Source: Rhodococcus sp. P1Y (GTDB lineage Bacteria > Actinomycetota > Actinomycetes > Mycobacteriales > Mycobacteriaceae). Taken from it: a stretch of 64,000 nucleotides of DNA. This document shows positions 27,307-36,209 of this stretch, piece after piece. The first letter of the stretch is position 1, and each line of letters opens with the position of its first letter. The stretch lies in the NCBI RefSeq assembly GCF_003641205.1, contig NZ_CP032762.1:3844001-3908000 (forward strand). Reading direction: 5' to 3'. A program made the translations under genes and the position numbers. The notes beneath the pieces were generated by a model. The model was not told the origin of the DNA, made no database searches, and saw only the letters and a list, made by a program, of their open reading frames with translations.

Positions 27307-27873
27307 GTGAACACCGACTCTTCGAGGGCTCCCGTGTGCCGTGTACGCCGTCCGCGCCGTGTGACCCGAGCAGCCGTCGCAGCTGCGACCGTACTGTCTA
27401 CCGCGATCGTTGCGACCCCTGCCTCCGCGGATCCCATCACCGATCTTCTCGGCCTACTCGGCAGCGGATCTGCAGGCGCCCAGGCCCCACCGATGTCCAC
27501 AAATGACATACCGGGAACGTTGACAGTGAGAATCGACGCGCCGCCTGCCAACGGCGACGCCATCGTGACGGCGCTCGGCTATGACTGCGTCGTCTACGAC
27601 GCCCCCGGTGACAGCGACAAATTCTCCACGAGCAACACTGCGGTACTCACCTTCTCGCGGAACACGTACCCGCCGCACTGCACCACCTCGACGAACTACA
27701 CGATCCAGATGATCACGATCTACTACCCAGCACCGCAGGGTCGCGCCAACTTCTCGGTCACCTGGGATCCAACGACAGGCCACATCACCGCCCGCTGCGG
27801 CAGCACACCGCACCTGAGACTTCTCGCCTGTACGGTCACGAACGACAACGTCATCACCTTCAGGCTCACGTGA
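27307..27873 (+). CDS. Secreted hypothetical protein, four cysteines in the mature part
   Basis: 188 residues from GTG 27307, with AGGAGGT at 27292-27298. The N-terminus is basic (RVRRPRRVTR), then hydrophobic, with a cleavage site at ATPASA|DP near residue 41. The mature domain of about 145 residues contains four Cys (YDCVV, PPHCTT, ITARCGS, LLACTV), probably two disulfides, and beta-rich sequence. No family recognised. Its upstream region holds a copy of the TGCA element shared with the neighbouring multicopper oxidase operon and two other secreted proteins. It ends 24 bp from the convergent multicopper oxidase gene. Confidence 0.75.
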   Translation: MNTDSSRAPVCRVRRPRRVTRAAVAAATVLSTAIVATPASADPITDLLGLLGSGSAGAQAPPMSTNDIPGTLTVRIDAPPANGDAIVTALGYDCVVYDAPGDSDKFSTSNTAVLTFSRNTYPPHCTTSTNYTIQMITIYYPAPQGRANFSVTWDPTTGHITARCGSTPHLRLLACTVTNDNVITFRLT

Positions 27874-27897
27874 ACACAGGCAGATTCGAAGAGCCGG

Positions 27898-29364
27898 TCA
27901 AGCCGGTCGCTCGACGACTTCGAGGAGTTGCATCATTCCGTGGTCCTCGTGAAACAGAATGTGGCAGTGCATGACGAACTGCCCGGTGAAGTCTTCGAAC
28001 CGGTGCCGAATCGTCAAGCTGCCGAACGGCGGAAGCATAGCGGTATCTCGGTAGTGTTGTTCGTCGACTGGCTCATCGTTGACAGCGACGACCTGAAAAT
28101 CATTGACATGTATGTGCACTGGGTGTGGTTCGTAGGTGCGATTGACGAAATGCCACTCCTCGGTGTCGCCGAGAATCATTGTTTCGTTGACAACGTGGTG
28201 ATCGAACATGACGCCGTTTATGTAGTACATGAAGTGGCCCATGTCGCCGGTGCCGCGTGGCTCGAGCTCTTCGAACACGAACTCGCGGCGTCGATCGATC
28301 ACCGCGTCGCGTAGGTCGTCGAACGGCAACAGTGCTGTGGGAATGGGTTCTGAATCCTGCGTTTCCCCGGTTGATTCGAGGTTGAGCAGCGGCATCGCCG
28401 CAGGGACCATCGAGGAGTAGAACGGACCGAACTCCTCCCAGCTCAACGAACGTAGTTGATAGGTTCCGGTGTTCGCTCCCTCGATCAAGACGTCAGCGCG
28501 ACCGCCCGGCACGATTTCGACGACGTCCTTGGCCGTCACCGACGTCAGAGCATCACCGTCGATCGCGATCACGTGCATCGGATGGCCGTCCAGTTGCAAC
28601 CGAAGAAACAGCGAACTTGCGTTGATCAAGCGCCAACGCTGGATCTCTCCCGGTGCGATGTCGGTGGTGGGCTGGTACGTGCCGTTGACGAGTGTTTGCT
28701 GCAGATCGTTCGAACTCTTGTCCCCGGGGACCATCTCGCCGTCTTCGATCTGAGTCTGGCTCAACACCAACAGTCGTTCGGGCCTGCCCCGTACACCTGG
28801 AAGGTCGTCGAGCTCACCTCGTACGATGAGAGCGCCGAACAACCCGCCGAAAACCTGGGTGTCGCTGATCGTGTGCTGATGCGAGTGGTACCAGAACGTG
28901 CCGGCGGAATGATCCGCCGGCAGGTCGTATGCATAGTCGAACGTGTCCCCGGGCTCGATGGCCAACAACACGTCGTCGCTGGGTGCTTTCGGTGATACAT
29001 GAAAGCCGTGAGTGTGCAGGTTTGTTGGTTCGTCGATCTCGTTGATCAGCGACACCTCGATCCGGTCACCCGGTCGCACGTCCAAGGTTGGTCCCGGATA
29101 GGTCCCCTCGTAGGTCACCGCACGGACCTGCCCGCCGCCGAGAGCGACGTCTCGATCGACCACGCGCAGTTGCGTCTTCAGTACACCGTTCTCGCTGGTG
29201 CGCACCTTCGGCTCAAACCATGTCGCGCCCTCGGTTGCGTCTCTGCCGGAGGTGCACGCGGACAAGATCGGGGCGCCGAGTAGCGGAAGCCCGGCCAACA
29301 GTGCCATCCGGCTCAGGAATCGTCGTCTGTCGAGTGAGTCTGTTCGGCGAACCAGGTCAGCCAT
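27898..29364 (-). CDS. Multicopper oxidase, Tat-exported lipoprotein
   Basis: About 488 residues from ATG 29364, a start that overlaps the upstream lipoprotein stop by 8 bp. A twin-arginine signal (DRRRFLSRMALLAGLPLL) leads to a lipobox (LSAC near residue 35), so the enzyme should be folded with copper in the cytoplasm and tethered outside. All copper motifs are present: HTHGFHV, HSHQHT, HPVHIHVNDF and MHCHILFHEDHGMM. The axial Met follows the T1 site. The layout resembles CueO/CotA/bilirubin-oxidase-like three-domain laccases. Role could be Cu(I) detoxification or oxidation of phenolics or metals. It is co-transcribed with the preceding lipoprotein gene. Confidence 0.93.
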   Translation of the reverse strand: MADLVRRTDSLDRRRFLSRMALLAGLPLLGAPILSACTSGRDATEGATWFEPKVRTSENGVLKTQLRVVDRDVALGGGQVRAVTYEGTYPGPTLDVRPGDRIEVSLINEIDEPTNLHTHGFHVSPKAPSDDVLLAIEPGDTFDYAYDLPADHSAGTFWYHSHQHTISDTQVFGGLFGALIVRGELDDLPGVRGRPERLLVLSQTQIEDGEMVPGDKSSNDLQQTLVNGTYQPTTDIAPGEIQRWRLINASSLFLRLQLDGHPMHVIAIDGDALTSVTAKDVVEIVPGGRADVLIEGANTGTYQLRSLSWEEFGPFYSSMVPAAMPLLNLESTGETQDSEPIPTALLPFDDLRDAVIDRRREFVFEELEPRGTGDMGHFMYYINGVMFDHHVVNETMILGDTEEWHFVNRTYEPHPVHIHVNDFQVVAVNDEPVDEQHYRDTAMLPPFGSLTIRHRFEDFTGQFVMHCHILFHEDHGMMQLLEVVERPA

Positions 29365-29893
29365 TCTTCGACTCCTTCGTGATCGTGACGGTGCGGGACT
29401 GTGACGACGTACCGTCTGTCCACACAACCTCGATGGTGTGGACATCGGAGCTGCGACAGTCGAATACGACTGCGGCACCGATGCCCGTGGGTCCACCTGC
29501 AGGAACCTGAAAGGGAACCTCGGTTCGAATGCCGGTCTGCAGTGGCTGCCCGTCGAGCGACAGTGTCACCGCGGTGGCGGAGGGAGCGCTCCATCCGACA
29601 GTCACGACGGACCTGGCAGGTTCGTCTTTCAAACATGTAAATGTGGGAAGGACGGTGAAATTGTCGACAGCGGGCGCCGTGCTCGTTCCGGCGGCAGGTG
29701 TGGGCGCATCCGATGTGGTCGCAGCTGCTGCAGTCCTAGTGGGTATGTCGACCAGACCGGCACGTTGGTCCGAAGTTTCGGCGCACCCAGCAGACGTTGC
29801 AGCCACACAGACGGCCACGGCGGCGAGCACGACCAGGCGCACGCCGTTCGTGCTCTGCAGCGATGCCGACTGTCGCGGCGGTGTTGTTCGCAT
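29357..29893 (-). CDS. Lipoprotein upstream of the multicopper oxidase
   Basis: About 178 residues from ATG 29893 (MRTTPPRQSASLQS); in-frame ATGs at 29962/29959 are less likely since they add an unneeded basic extension. A hydrophobic segment ends at the lipobox ATSAGC, followed by an Ala/Thr/Pro linker. A beta-sandwich-like domain of about 100 residues follows, with VVTVGWSAPSATAVTLSLDGQPL and one Cys pair (TFTCL, VFDCR). The domain looks Ig/fibronectin-like. It probably acts with the multicopper oxidase on the cell surface. The shared TGCA element lies 80 bp upstream. No family recognised. Confidence 0.75.
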   Translation of the reverse strand: MRTTPPRQSASLQSTNGVRLVVLAAVAVCVAATSAGCAETSDQRAGLVDIPTRTAAAATTSDAPTPAAGTSTAPAVDNFTVLPTFTCLKDEPARSVVTVGWSAPSATAVTLSLDGQPLQTGIRTEVPFQVPAGGPTGIGAAVVFDCRSSDVHTIEVVWTDGTSSQSRTVTITKESKNG

Positions 29894-29972
29894 CGTCCGG
29901 TTCCTGACACGTCGTAGTGGGTGTTCGGCTGCGCACCGACGGGACACAGTTGTGCTCATCATGGTGCCGGAG

Positions 29973-29987
29973 TGCAACTTTTTTGCA
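29973..29987 (-). promoter_or_regulatory. TGCA-N7-TGCA element upstream of the lipoprotein/multicopper oxidase operon
   Basis: On the minus strand it reads TGCAAAAAAGTTGCA, preceded by GTA and followed by CTCC, the same flank as the 27128 copy. Confidence 0.65.
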
Positions 29988-30103
29988 TACCGCCGCGCAG
30001 TTCCCAGCGATGAACGGTTGCACTGCTGTCTGCGGCGGTGGGAAATCCGCTGACTCCCCCAACGGCTCGTACCCATGCGCACTCTGGGCAGTAGCGGCAC
30101 AGC

Positions 30104-33100
30104 TCAGACTTCTTGATTCGAACCGAGCATGTCCAAGCGTCGGGCGACCGCAGTGGCACCGGTATCAGCTGCAGCTCGGCGTGCTCTCCGGGCCAGCTCC
30201 TCCGATGTTTCGGCGGAGGTTCTGGTTGCCAACAATGCTGCTAGATAGAGTGTTTCGGCGTACCAGCCATCGTAACCCCGGGCCCGGTGCGCCGTAAGTG
30301 CATCATCGAGATGCAGCCGCGCTCGCTCGTACTCGCCCAGCGCAATGGACAGGTGCGCCAGATGGTGATGCGTCACTCCGTACACAATCGAGACTGCACT
30401 GAGTGTGGTGTCAGCATGCGGACGAAGAAGATCGTAAACTGCTTCGCACACAACGGTATTGCCGATAAACGCTGCGGCGCGCGCGAGGACGCCCATTGCG
30501 CTGGGCCACACGTGATCGACCGCGATGGCCTCCACCCTAGGCCGGTCGTACCAAGCCAGGAGCTCGGTCGCGGCATCGACGTCTCCGACATCGGCGTACG
30601 CCAGCGCGAGGATCGGCCGATAGGAATCGACGATGTCGAACCGGGCAGTCAGTTCGTCTGCGGCGTCGACGATCGTGCGCATGTCGCCGCGAAGCGCGCG
30701 CAGTCCGCAGATGAACGCAAGCATCCGACCGAAGGAATACGTCTCCAACGGATACACGGGAATGGCGGTCAACGCCTCTAGGTCGCGTTCACACCGTTCG
30801 AGTCTTCCGGCAGCCAACGCCACCCCGAACTGAACGCTCGACACGAGCCACGCCAGCTCTGGATCGCGACTCGTCTGCGCCGGGGACACCATTCCGATGG
30901 TGCGCCTGGCGAAAGCTAGTTGACCGAACTCGATCTGAGCTCGCGCTACCCAGATCGCGGTCAAAGGTTCCTGGGCCCGCCCCGGTGATGAGCCGAGGAG
31001 TTGCAACAATTCGAGATAGCTCGTGTACCTGAGATCCGCCATATGAGGGGTGCGCAATGCGACCAGTACAGCGCAATGAACCTCCCTTTCCGCGGCTGCG
31101 TCTCCGGCAGCGCGGGCGACGTCGATGCCCCTCATCAAGAGTGCGCGCCTGACCTGGTGGTCCGCTGTCCAGATCAACTCGACGGCCAACTGTGCGAGCA
31201 CATGCGCTACCGCGGAGTCGTCGACCCGCCCAGTGCTTTCGAGTGCGTGCAGAGCGTCGTACAGGCTGTCGATGCGTTCGTGATCGGCGAAGATCTGCAC
31301 AAAGAGGATCCCATGCATGTTGTTGGCGAGCGTGGCGGCCACCTGTAGGTCGGTGTCGCCTAGTCGGCGCGCCATGTGCGCGGCTTCGAGCAGCGTGGGC
31401 CGAAATTCCGGGTCGCGAGCCTGGCGTTGTGCTCGACCCAGGTCGATCAGCAGCCGGCACCGCCGCGCTGAATCCCCTCGGGGGGTCAACCGTTCAGCGG
31501 CAGCGTGGTACAGAACGACCGCATCTTCGTATGCTCCGATCGCAGCGGCGGCATCGCCGGCACGGATGGAGTAATCGACCGCGCGTGACCGGTCTGCGTC
31601 CAAACCCCGGCTCGAGTGATAGGCCAGTCTCGCGTAGCCGTCCGGTTCATGGCCCAGTCCGAATTCCTGGAACGCGCGAGCAATGCGCGAATGGATGTGC
31701 GCGCGGCGTCCATCGGCGATGCCGGAGTAGACAGCGTCACGGACCAGAGCATGGCGGATCGCGATCTCGTTCCGAGCATCGTACTGAATGATCAAGCGGC
31801 CGCGGCTCAGCTCGTCCAGCGACGATGCGAAGACCTCGTCGTCGAGAGAGCTTGCAGCCGCGCGTAATACAGCGCGCGGTACCAGCAGGCCGACGACTGC
31901 ACAGAGCGCCAACAGCTCGTTGGCGGGCTGGCCGAGCAAACGGATCCGATTCGCAACAGACTCCGCAACAGACGCTGGGAGTTCCTCGGTGTCCTGCTGG
32001 TGCGCCGACAACAGCGACGAAACGAAAAACGGTAAGCCACCGGTACGTTCGTGTAACAGCGTCGGGTCGTGAGCGCTTCCTGATGCCTCGACGAGCTCCT
32101 TGACTTCAGCCAAGTCGAACGCGCCGAGTTCGATGCGGTGGACCCCGCGCGAACGGGAGGAGCTGACAAGAATGGAGCGCAAATCGGGTCGGTCGACGAA
32201 TTCTTCACGCAGTGTTGTCAGAACCGTCACGCGCGCAGACTCGGACGAGTGGATGACGTAACGCAGGACGTCGGCCGTTGCGGGCGAGGCCCAGTGGAGG
32301 TCGTCGATCACCATGACTACAGGCGAGGTCCGATCGGGCGCGGTGAGCCACTCCGACACCCCGGACATGATTTCCGCTCGGTCATCGTCGGTAGCCGAGG
32401 TGGTCTCCGACTCACCGAGGACGCGCGCGGCACCCGGAATGAGGCGCCTCAGAGCTGGTCCCACGGCCCGTAGACGCTCTCGGGCGCGAGTTGGCCCGAG
32501 GTCGTCGATCTCTCGGCCGATTGCCTCGACAAACGGCTCGAACGACACGACAGCTTCCTCGCTGCACCGGCCGAACAACACCGTCGCCCCGAACTCAGCC
32601 GCCCGGTCCATCGCATCGAGTATGAGATAAGTCTTGCCGGTGCCGGCTTCACCGACAACCGCAACGAATTGACCGCTGCCGACCGACGCACGCTTGACCG
32701 CATCGCCGATGACCGCCAGTTCCGCGGCGCGTTCGATGAGTCCGTGACGAGGGACCACCGACTGCTCAGCGAACTCGTCGACGGCGGCAGGGGTCGCGTG
32801 ATCTCGCAATATCTCGCGATACAACTCCTCGGTTTCCTCCGACGGCGCTGTCCCCAGCTCTTCGGCCAAGGCCCGCCGGCACCGGGCGGCGGTAGCCAAC
32901 GCATGCCCTCGTTCACCCATAGCAATCTGACCGCGCATGGCCAGTCGATAGGCGTTCTCGCGTAGTGGATCCAATCCGATCAGGATCTGCGCAGACTCTG
33001 CTGCGCGGGCCGCAAGCGCGGCCCGCAGCGACCATTCTGCGTCGAGTTCGAGCGCTCGTATCCTCAGCATGGTGGCCTCGGAACGCACGGCGTCGGCCCA

Positions 33101-33553
33101 CGAACCGGAGATGTCGTCGAGAAATGGGGCGGAGAGGAGATCCAAAGCCCGTTCGGCGTTCGCGAGAGCATGTTTCGGATCGTTGAGGGCATCGTCGACG
33201 TAGCGGCGCGCAAGTTCGAGATCGGTGCACATCGACTTCGGTAGCGTCAGGCGCACACTGCTGTTGCGAGAGCGAAGGCATTCTGCAGGCAAACCGACGT
33301 GTCGCACTGTTTCCCGCACCCGCGACAGGGAGACCCGCAACGCTGACTTCCATGTCGGCGGACGTTGTGACCGCCACAGCACCTCCGCTAGTTCGTCGAG
33401 AGGAATGTCGCGGTGACGGTTCAGCGCCACGAATGCAAGAACCTGAGCGCACCTCGGACCACCGACAACATGGGGATCGACTTCACGGCCGCCGAACGTG
33501 AGGGTTACATGCCCGGCAAGGCGGATCACGACTTCCGCTGCATCGGCTCTCAC
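30104..33553 (-). CDS. Giant SARP-type regulator: winged helix, BTAD, AAA/NACHT-like ATPase, TPR-like tail
   Basis: About 1149 residues from GTG 33553, chosen because the winged helix begins just after it; the frame is open to 33745 and the start is uncertain. The N-terminal OmpR-like DNA-binding domain (IRLAGHVTLTFGGREVDPHVVGGPRCAQVLAFVALNR) is followed by a bacterial transcriptional activation domain (CTDLELARRYVDDAL to EELYREIL). An ATPase follows, with intact Walker A (GEAGTGKTYLI) and Walker B (VVMVIDDLHWASP). The remaining 550 residues are helical TPR-like repeats. There is no C-terminal LuxR helix. This is the AfsR/large-SARP layout, ATP-dependent activators of clustered genes. It is flanked by the lipoprotein/multicopper oxidase operon and divergent secreted-protein genes, the probable targets. 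Confidence 0.88.
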   Translation of the reverse strand: MRADAAEVVIRLAGHVTLTFGGREVDPHVVGGPRCAQVLAFVALNRHRDIPLDELAEVLWRSQRPPTWKSALRVSLSRVRETVRHVGLPAECLRSRNSSVRLTLPKSMCTDLELARRYVDDALNDPKHALANAERALDLLSAPFLDDISGSWADAVRSEATMLRIRALELDAEWSLRAALAARAAESAQILIGLDPLRENAYRLAMRGQIAMGERGHALATAARCRRALAEELGTAPSEETEELYREILRDHATPAAVDEFAEQSVVPRHGLIERAAELAVIGDAVKRASVGSGQFVAVVGEAGTGKTYLILDAMDRAAEFGATVLFGRCSEEAVVSFEPFVEAIGREIDDLGPTRARERLRAVGPALRRLIPGAARVLGESETTSATDDDRAEIMSGVSEWLTAPDRTSPVVMVIDDLHWASPATADVLRYVIHSSESARVTVLTTLREEFVDRPDLRSILVSSSRSRGVHRIELGAFDLAEVKELVEASGSAHDPTLLHERTGGLPFFVSSLLSAHQQDTEELPASVAESVANRIRLLGQPANELLALCAVVGLLVPRAVLRAAASSLDDEVFASSLDELSRGRLIIQYDARNEIAIRHALVRDAVYSGIADGRRAHIHSRIARAFQEFGLGHEPDGYARLAYHSSRGLDADRSRAVDYSIRAGDAAAAIGAYEDAVVLYHAAAERLTPRGDSARRCRLLIDLGRAQRQARDPEFRPTLLEAAHMARRLGDTDLQVAATLANNMHGILFVQIFADHERIDSLYDALHALESTGRVDDSAVAHVLAQLAVELIWTADHQVRRALLMRGIDVARAAGDAAAEREVHCAVLVALRTPHMADLRYTSYLELLQLLGSSPGRAQEPLTAIWVARAQIEFGQLAFARRTIGMVSPAQTSRDPELAWLVSSVQFGVALAAGRLERCERDLEALTAIPVYPLETYSFGRMLAFICGLRALRGDMRTIVDAADELTARFDIVDSYRPILALAYADVGDVDAATELLAWYDRPRVEAIAVDHVWPSAMGVLARAAAFIGNTVVCEAVYDLLRPHADTTLSAVSIVYGVTHHHLAHLSIALGEYERARLHLDDALTAHRARGYDGWYAETLYLAALLATRTSAETSEELARRARRAAADTGATAVARRLDMLGSNQEV

Positions 33554-33681
33554 TGTCGGAGTGTAACTGCGGCCGGTATGGCCACGAACGCTTACCGAAT
33601 ACGCCGCGCCGACGCGACTGCGTCGCGAACCCACCGCGTACCGGATGGTTTGCGAAGCCGACTCTTTCAGGTGCTCCCGTA

Positions 33682-33696
33682 TGCAGAAAAATTGCA
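33682..33696 (+). promoter_or_regulatory. TGCA-N7-TGCA element between the giant regulator and secreted protein gene 33765
   Basis: TGCAGAAAAATTGCA, preceded by GTA and followed by CAGT, lies in the divergent intergenic region. It could serve both the regulator gene and the secreted protein gene. Confidence 0.6.
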
Positions 33697-33764
33697 CAGT
33701 GTTTCTAAGTTCCTTTTCCAACGGAGACGACCCTTCGGCACCCATCTACGAGGACAGGAATTTC

Positions 33765-34547
33765 ATGCCACGAGTTTTCGGGATCGCTCTCGGCCGCGTG
33801 GTGACAATCGCTGTAGTTGCGCTCATTGCGTTCACCGCTTGTCTGACATCCGCGGTGGCCCATGCAGACCCATTTACACTCCCCGGCACCGGCTCGAGCC
33901 TGAGCGGAGGTTCGGCCGATGGGCCGCCCGGATCCGACGGCGCACCAGGAATCAACTTCGACCGTATCCACAACGTCGACGACATCACTTTCAAACAGGG
34001 CTTTGTCAATCCGACGGTGCAGTCGAAGTTCCTCAGCGGTAAGTGCTTGGAGCAAGGGCGGGACACATTCTTCGAGACGGAAGCCTCCGATCCCTTCGAA
34101 TCCTGCTTCTACCGGGATTCGGAGGCCAACTACGACTACGTGGTGACCGACTCCGACAATCGGGTGTCCGTTGCCCGCGTCATATTCGTCAAGAAACCTG
34201 TGTTGCCAGTGCTGATGGGAGCTTGCATCATGGGCGCGGCCACCTGCGAAGTAAGCGACACAGCAGTCCGGCGCGAGCCACTAATTGTCCTGGGACCCCC
34301 GCTGCACTACACGGCAACTTCCGATGGAGGCCCTTACTACTGCACGGCAGAGGGGTACACGTGCAACTCCCCCGCAGGCGCGAAGTCTTACAAGGTGACG
34401 TGGGCAGCGACTTTCGAAAGCAGCAGTCACGTCGAGAAGCGTGTCAATGCCGGGTCCTTCAAGTGTGAACAGCAATTCTTCGGTGCTACCGATCCGGCAC
34501 CCGGGACGTTGAAGGCGTGCTACCTGTCCGAGATTCAATACTCCTGA
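33765..34547 (+). CDS. Secreted hypothetical protein with multiple cysteines
   Basis: About 260 residues from ATG 33765, with AGGACAGG about 10 bp upstream. Signal peptide: VVTIAVVALIAFTACLTSAVAHA, cleavage before DPFT near residue 35. The mature protein has about ten Cys in a spaced pattern (KCLEQ, ESCFYR, GACIMGAATCEV, YYCTAEGYTCNS, KCEQQF, KACYLS), so it should be disulfide-rich and extracytoplasmic. A Gly/Ser-rich linker follows the signal. No family recognised. It shares the TGCA element with its neighbours and lies head-to-head with the giant regulator. Confidence 0.75.
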   Translation: MPRVFGIALGRVVTIAVVALIAFTACLTSAVAHADPFTLPGTGSSLSGGSADGPPGSDGAPGINFDRIHNVDDITFKQGFVNPTVQSKFLSGKCLEQGRDTFFETEASDPFESCFYRDSEANYDYVVTDSDNRVSVARVIFVKKPVLPVLMGACIMGAATCEVSDTAVRREPLIVLGPPLHYTATSDGGPYYCTAEGYTCNSPAGAKSYKVTWAATFESSSHVEKRVNAGSFKCEQQFFGATDPAPGTLKACYLSEIQYS

Positions 34548-34602
34548 CCTTCGACGAGCCAGTGCGTCGTCTGTCGGTGCGGTGCGCCATTTCCGACCGA
34601 TA

Positions 34603-34617
34603 TGCAAAATCTTTGCA
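34603..34617 (+). promoter_or_regulatory. TGCA-N7-TGCA element upstream of secreted protein gene 34638
   Basis: TGCAAAATCTTTGCA, a nearly perfect inverted repeat (TGCAAA/TTTGCA), preceded by ATA. It lies only 20 bp before the start codon, so transcription must begin within or right after it. Confidence 0.6.
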
Positions 34618-34637
34618 GTTGAGTGGTCGAATGACGC

Positions 34638-35240
34638 ATGCGTATTCCCACGTTCAAGAACGGCGTCGTATCTCGGCTCGCAGTCGCGACCATCGCAGCG
34701 GCGTCTGTGATCGCCTTGCCGCTGGCAGCCCAGCCCGCCGGGGCTGCACCAGCTTTTCCGAACTTTGGTTCGAGCGGGTCGGCCGACAGCGGCCCGATCG
34801 TCGGCGAAGAGCGCGTAGCCCGGACGTTGAAGTGGGACTTCCCCGGTGGCGGTTCCGGGGGAACGACGTGGGAAGCATCCGTGTCGCCGGACGATCGCAG
34901 CGATCAGGCCGGCTGGGGTCGGCAGTGCGTCAACGACCGCACAGGCGGGTTCGCGTTCAAACAGAATGTCGCCTCCGGTCAGACGTACAGCCGTAGCGAC
35001 GAGCTGTGGATGTTGGCCAGCTACAGTTTTCCGATCTGCGTGATGAAGGAGAGCTTTCAGTCGTGGGTTGTGGAGCTCAAAGCCACATCCGCAGACGGTC
35101 GCTACATTCGGACGTGGAGATCGCGCATCGACTACCGTTTCATCGGCGGGAACCTCAGGGTTTACATCATCGGTCAAAGCTCACCTCCACTCGACATCGC
35201 GCAGGTCGGATCTGAGCTGCGCATCGCCCCGCCGTTCTGA
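34638..35240 (+). CDS. Secreted hypothetical protein
   Basis: 200 residues from ATG 34638. Signal peptide MRIPTFKNGVVSRL then AVATIAAASVIALPLAAQPAGAA, cleaved before PAFP near residue 37. The mature part is beta-rich (LKWDFPGGGSGGTTWEASVS, YSFPICVMKESFQSW, IDYRFIGGNLRVYII) with two Cys (RQCVND, PICVM), likely one disulfide. No family recognised. It follows the other secreted gene by 90 bp but has its own copy of the TGCA element, so it is probably a separate transcription unit under the same control. Confidence 0.72.
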   Translation: MRIPTFKNGVVSRLAVATIAAASVIALPLAAQPAGAAPAFPNFGSSGSADSGPIVGEERVARTLKWDFPGGGSGGTTWEASVSPDDRSDQAGWGRQCVNDRTGGFAFKQNVASGQTYSRSDELWMLASYSFPICVMKESFQSWVVELKATSADGRYIRTWRSRIDYRFIGGNLRVYIIGQSSPPLDIAQVGSELRIAPPF

Positions 35241-35354
35241 ACGAAATACGTCCTCGATATTTTTGCCTGCGATCAACCACCGTTTTTGCTGCGTGCGCGC
35301 GACAAATGTGAGAACTTTGTCTGACGAATCGTCTGAGAAACGAAGGCGTCTCCT

Positions 35355-36209
35355 ATGACCACGTCGGCAGAACGCGCAGAACAACTCGACCTCGTTGCAC
35401 GCCTGAAATCCGCGTACCCCGAACTCCCCGACGCGCCGACACCCGACCTCATCGACCACGCCAGGTTCGCGGCCTATATGAAGCCGCCACATGACGTCGG
35501 CGGCGAACCGGATGCCGCAATCAAGTACCAGAACAAGGAATACGAAAACTGGGAACACCTGACCTACGTCCTCTGCGAGGTGCTCGCATGGCGAGGCGTG
35601 TGGGTGTCCGAAGAACGCCGACGGATGGGCAACGTCGACCTCGGCCGCGCCATTTACCTGGGATTCCCTTACTACGGCAGATGGCTGCTCGCGGTCGCGC
35701 GCATTCTGCTCGAGAAGCAGTACATCAGTTCCGGTGAGCTCAGCGACCGGATCGCCGAGGTGACCCGGCGGTTCGAAGGCGGTTTGAACGGTGCTCTGCC
35801 GCAGGCCTATCCGAAGTTCGCAGGAGACGGTTCTCAGGTTCCGCGCAACACCCACCATGTGCACGCCATGGGGAAAGGTGATCCGCAGGTATTCGCCGGG
35901 CGCGCGGGCGCGCCGGCATTCGGCGTCGGCGATGCAGTTCGAGTACGCAACTTCCCTGTGCTCTTCTACACCCGCACACCGGAGTACGTGCGCGGCGCGG
36001 TGGGCGAGATCGCCGCGGTTGCCTACGAGAGCCCGGCACCCGAGGACGAGACCTGGGACCGAGCCGACGCAGTCCCGGAATGGTTCTACGTCGTCCGGTT
36101 CGAGATGTCCCGGCTCTGGGACGGCTATACCGGCACCGCCGAGGACACCCTGCAGACCGAGCTCCCCGAACGCTGGCTCGAACCCGCTCCGAACCGGAGG
36201 CCCCTGTGA
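35355..36209 (+). CDS. Nitrile hydratase beta subunit/fused thiocyanate hydrolase B-A-like subunit
   Basis: 284 residues. Residues 40-130 (MKPPHDVGGEPDAAIKYQ, CEVLAWRGVWVSEERRRMG, YLGFPYYGRWLLAVARILLEK) closely resemble, from memory, the ScnB subunit of thiocyanate hydrolase. Residues 185-284 (FGVGDAVRVRNFPVLFYTRTPEYVRGAVGEIAAVA) form the SH3-like barrel equal to ScnA. In nitrile hydratases these two parts are one beta chain, as here. The subunit packs against the metal-bearing alpha subunit encoded next (GTGA overlap). A GACAAA/TTTGTC inverted repeat and a GTCTGA direct repeat lie at 35301-35336 in its promoter region. Confidence 0.82.
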   Translation: MTTSAERAEQLDLVARLKSAYPELPDAPTPDLIDHARFAAYMKPPHDVGGEPDAAIKYQNKEYENWEHLTYVLCEVLAWRGVWVSEERRRMGNVDLGRAIYLGFPYYGRWLLAVARILLEKQYISSGELSDRIAEVTRRFEGGLNGALPQAYPKFAGDGSQVPRNTHHVHAMGKGDPQVFAGRAGAPAFGVGDAVRVRNFPVLFYTRTPEYVRGAVGEIAAVAYESPAPEDETWDRADAVPEWFYVVRFEMSRLWDGYTGTAEDTLQTELPERWLEPAPNRRPL

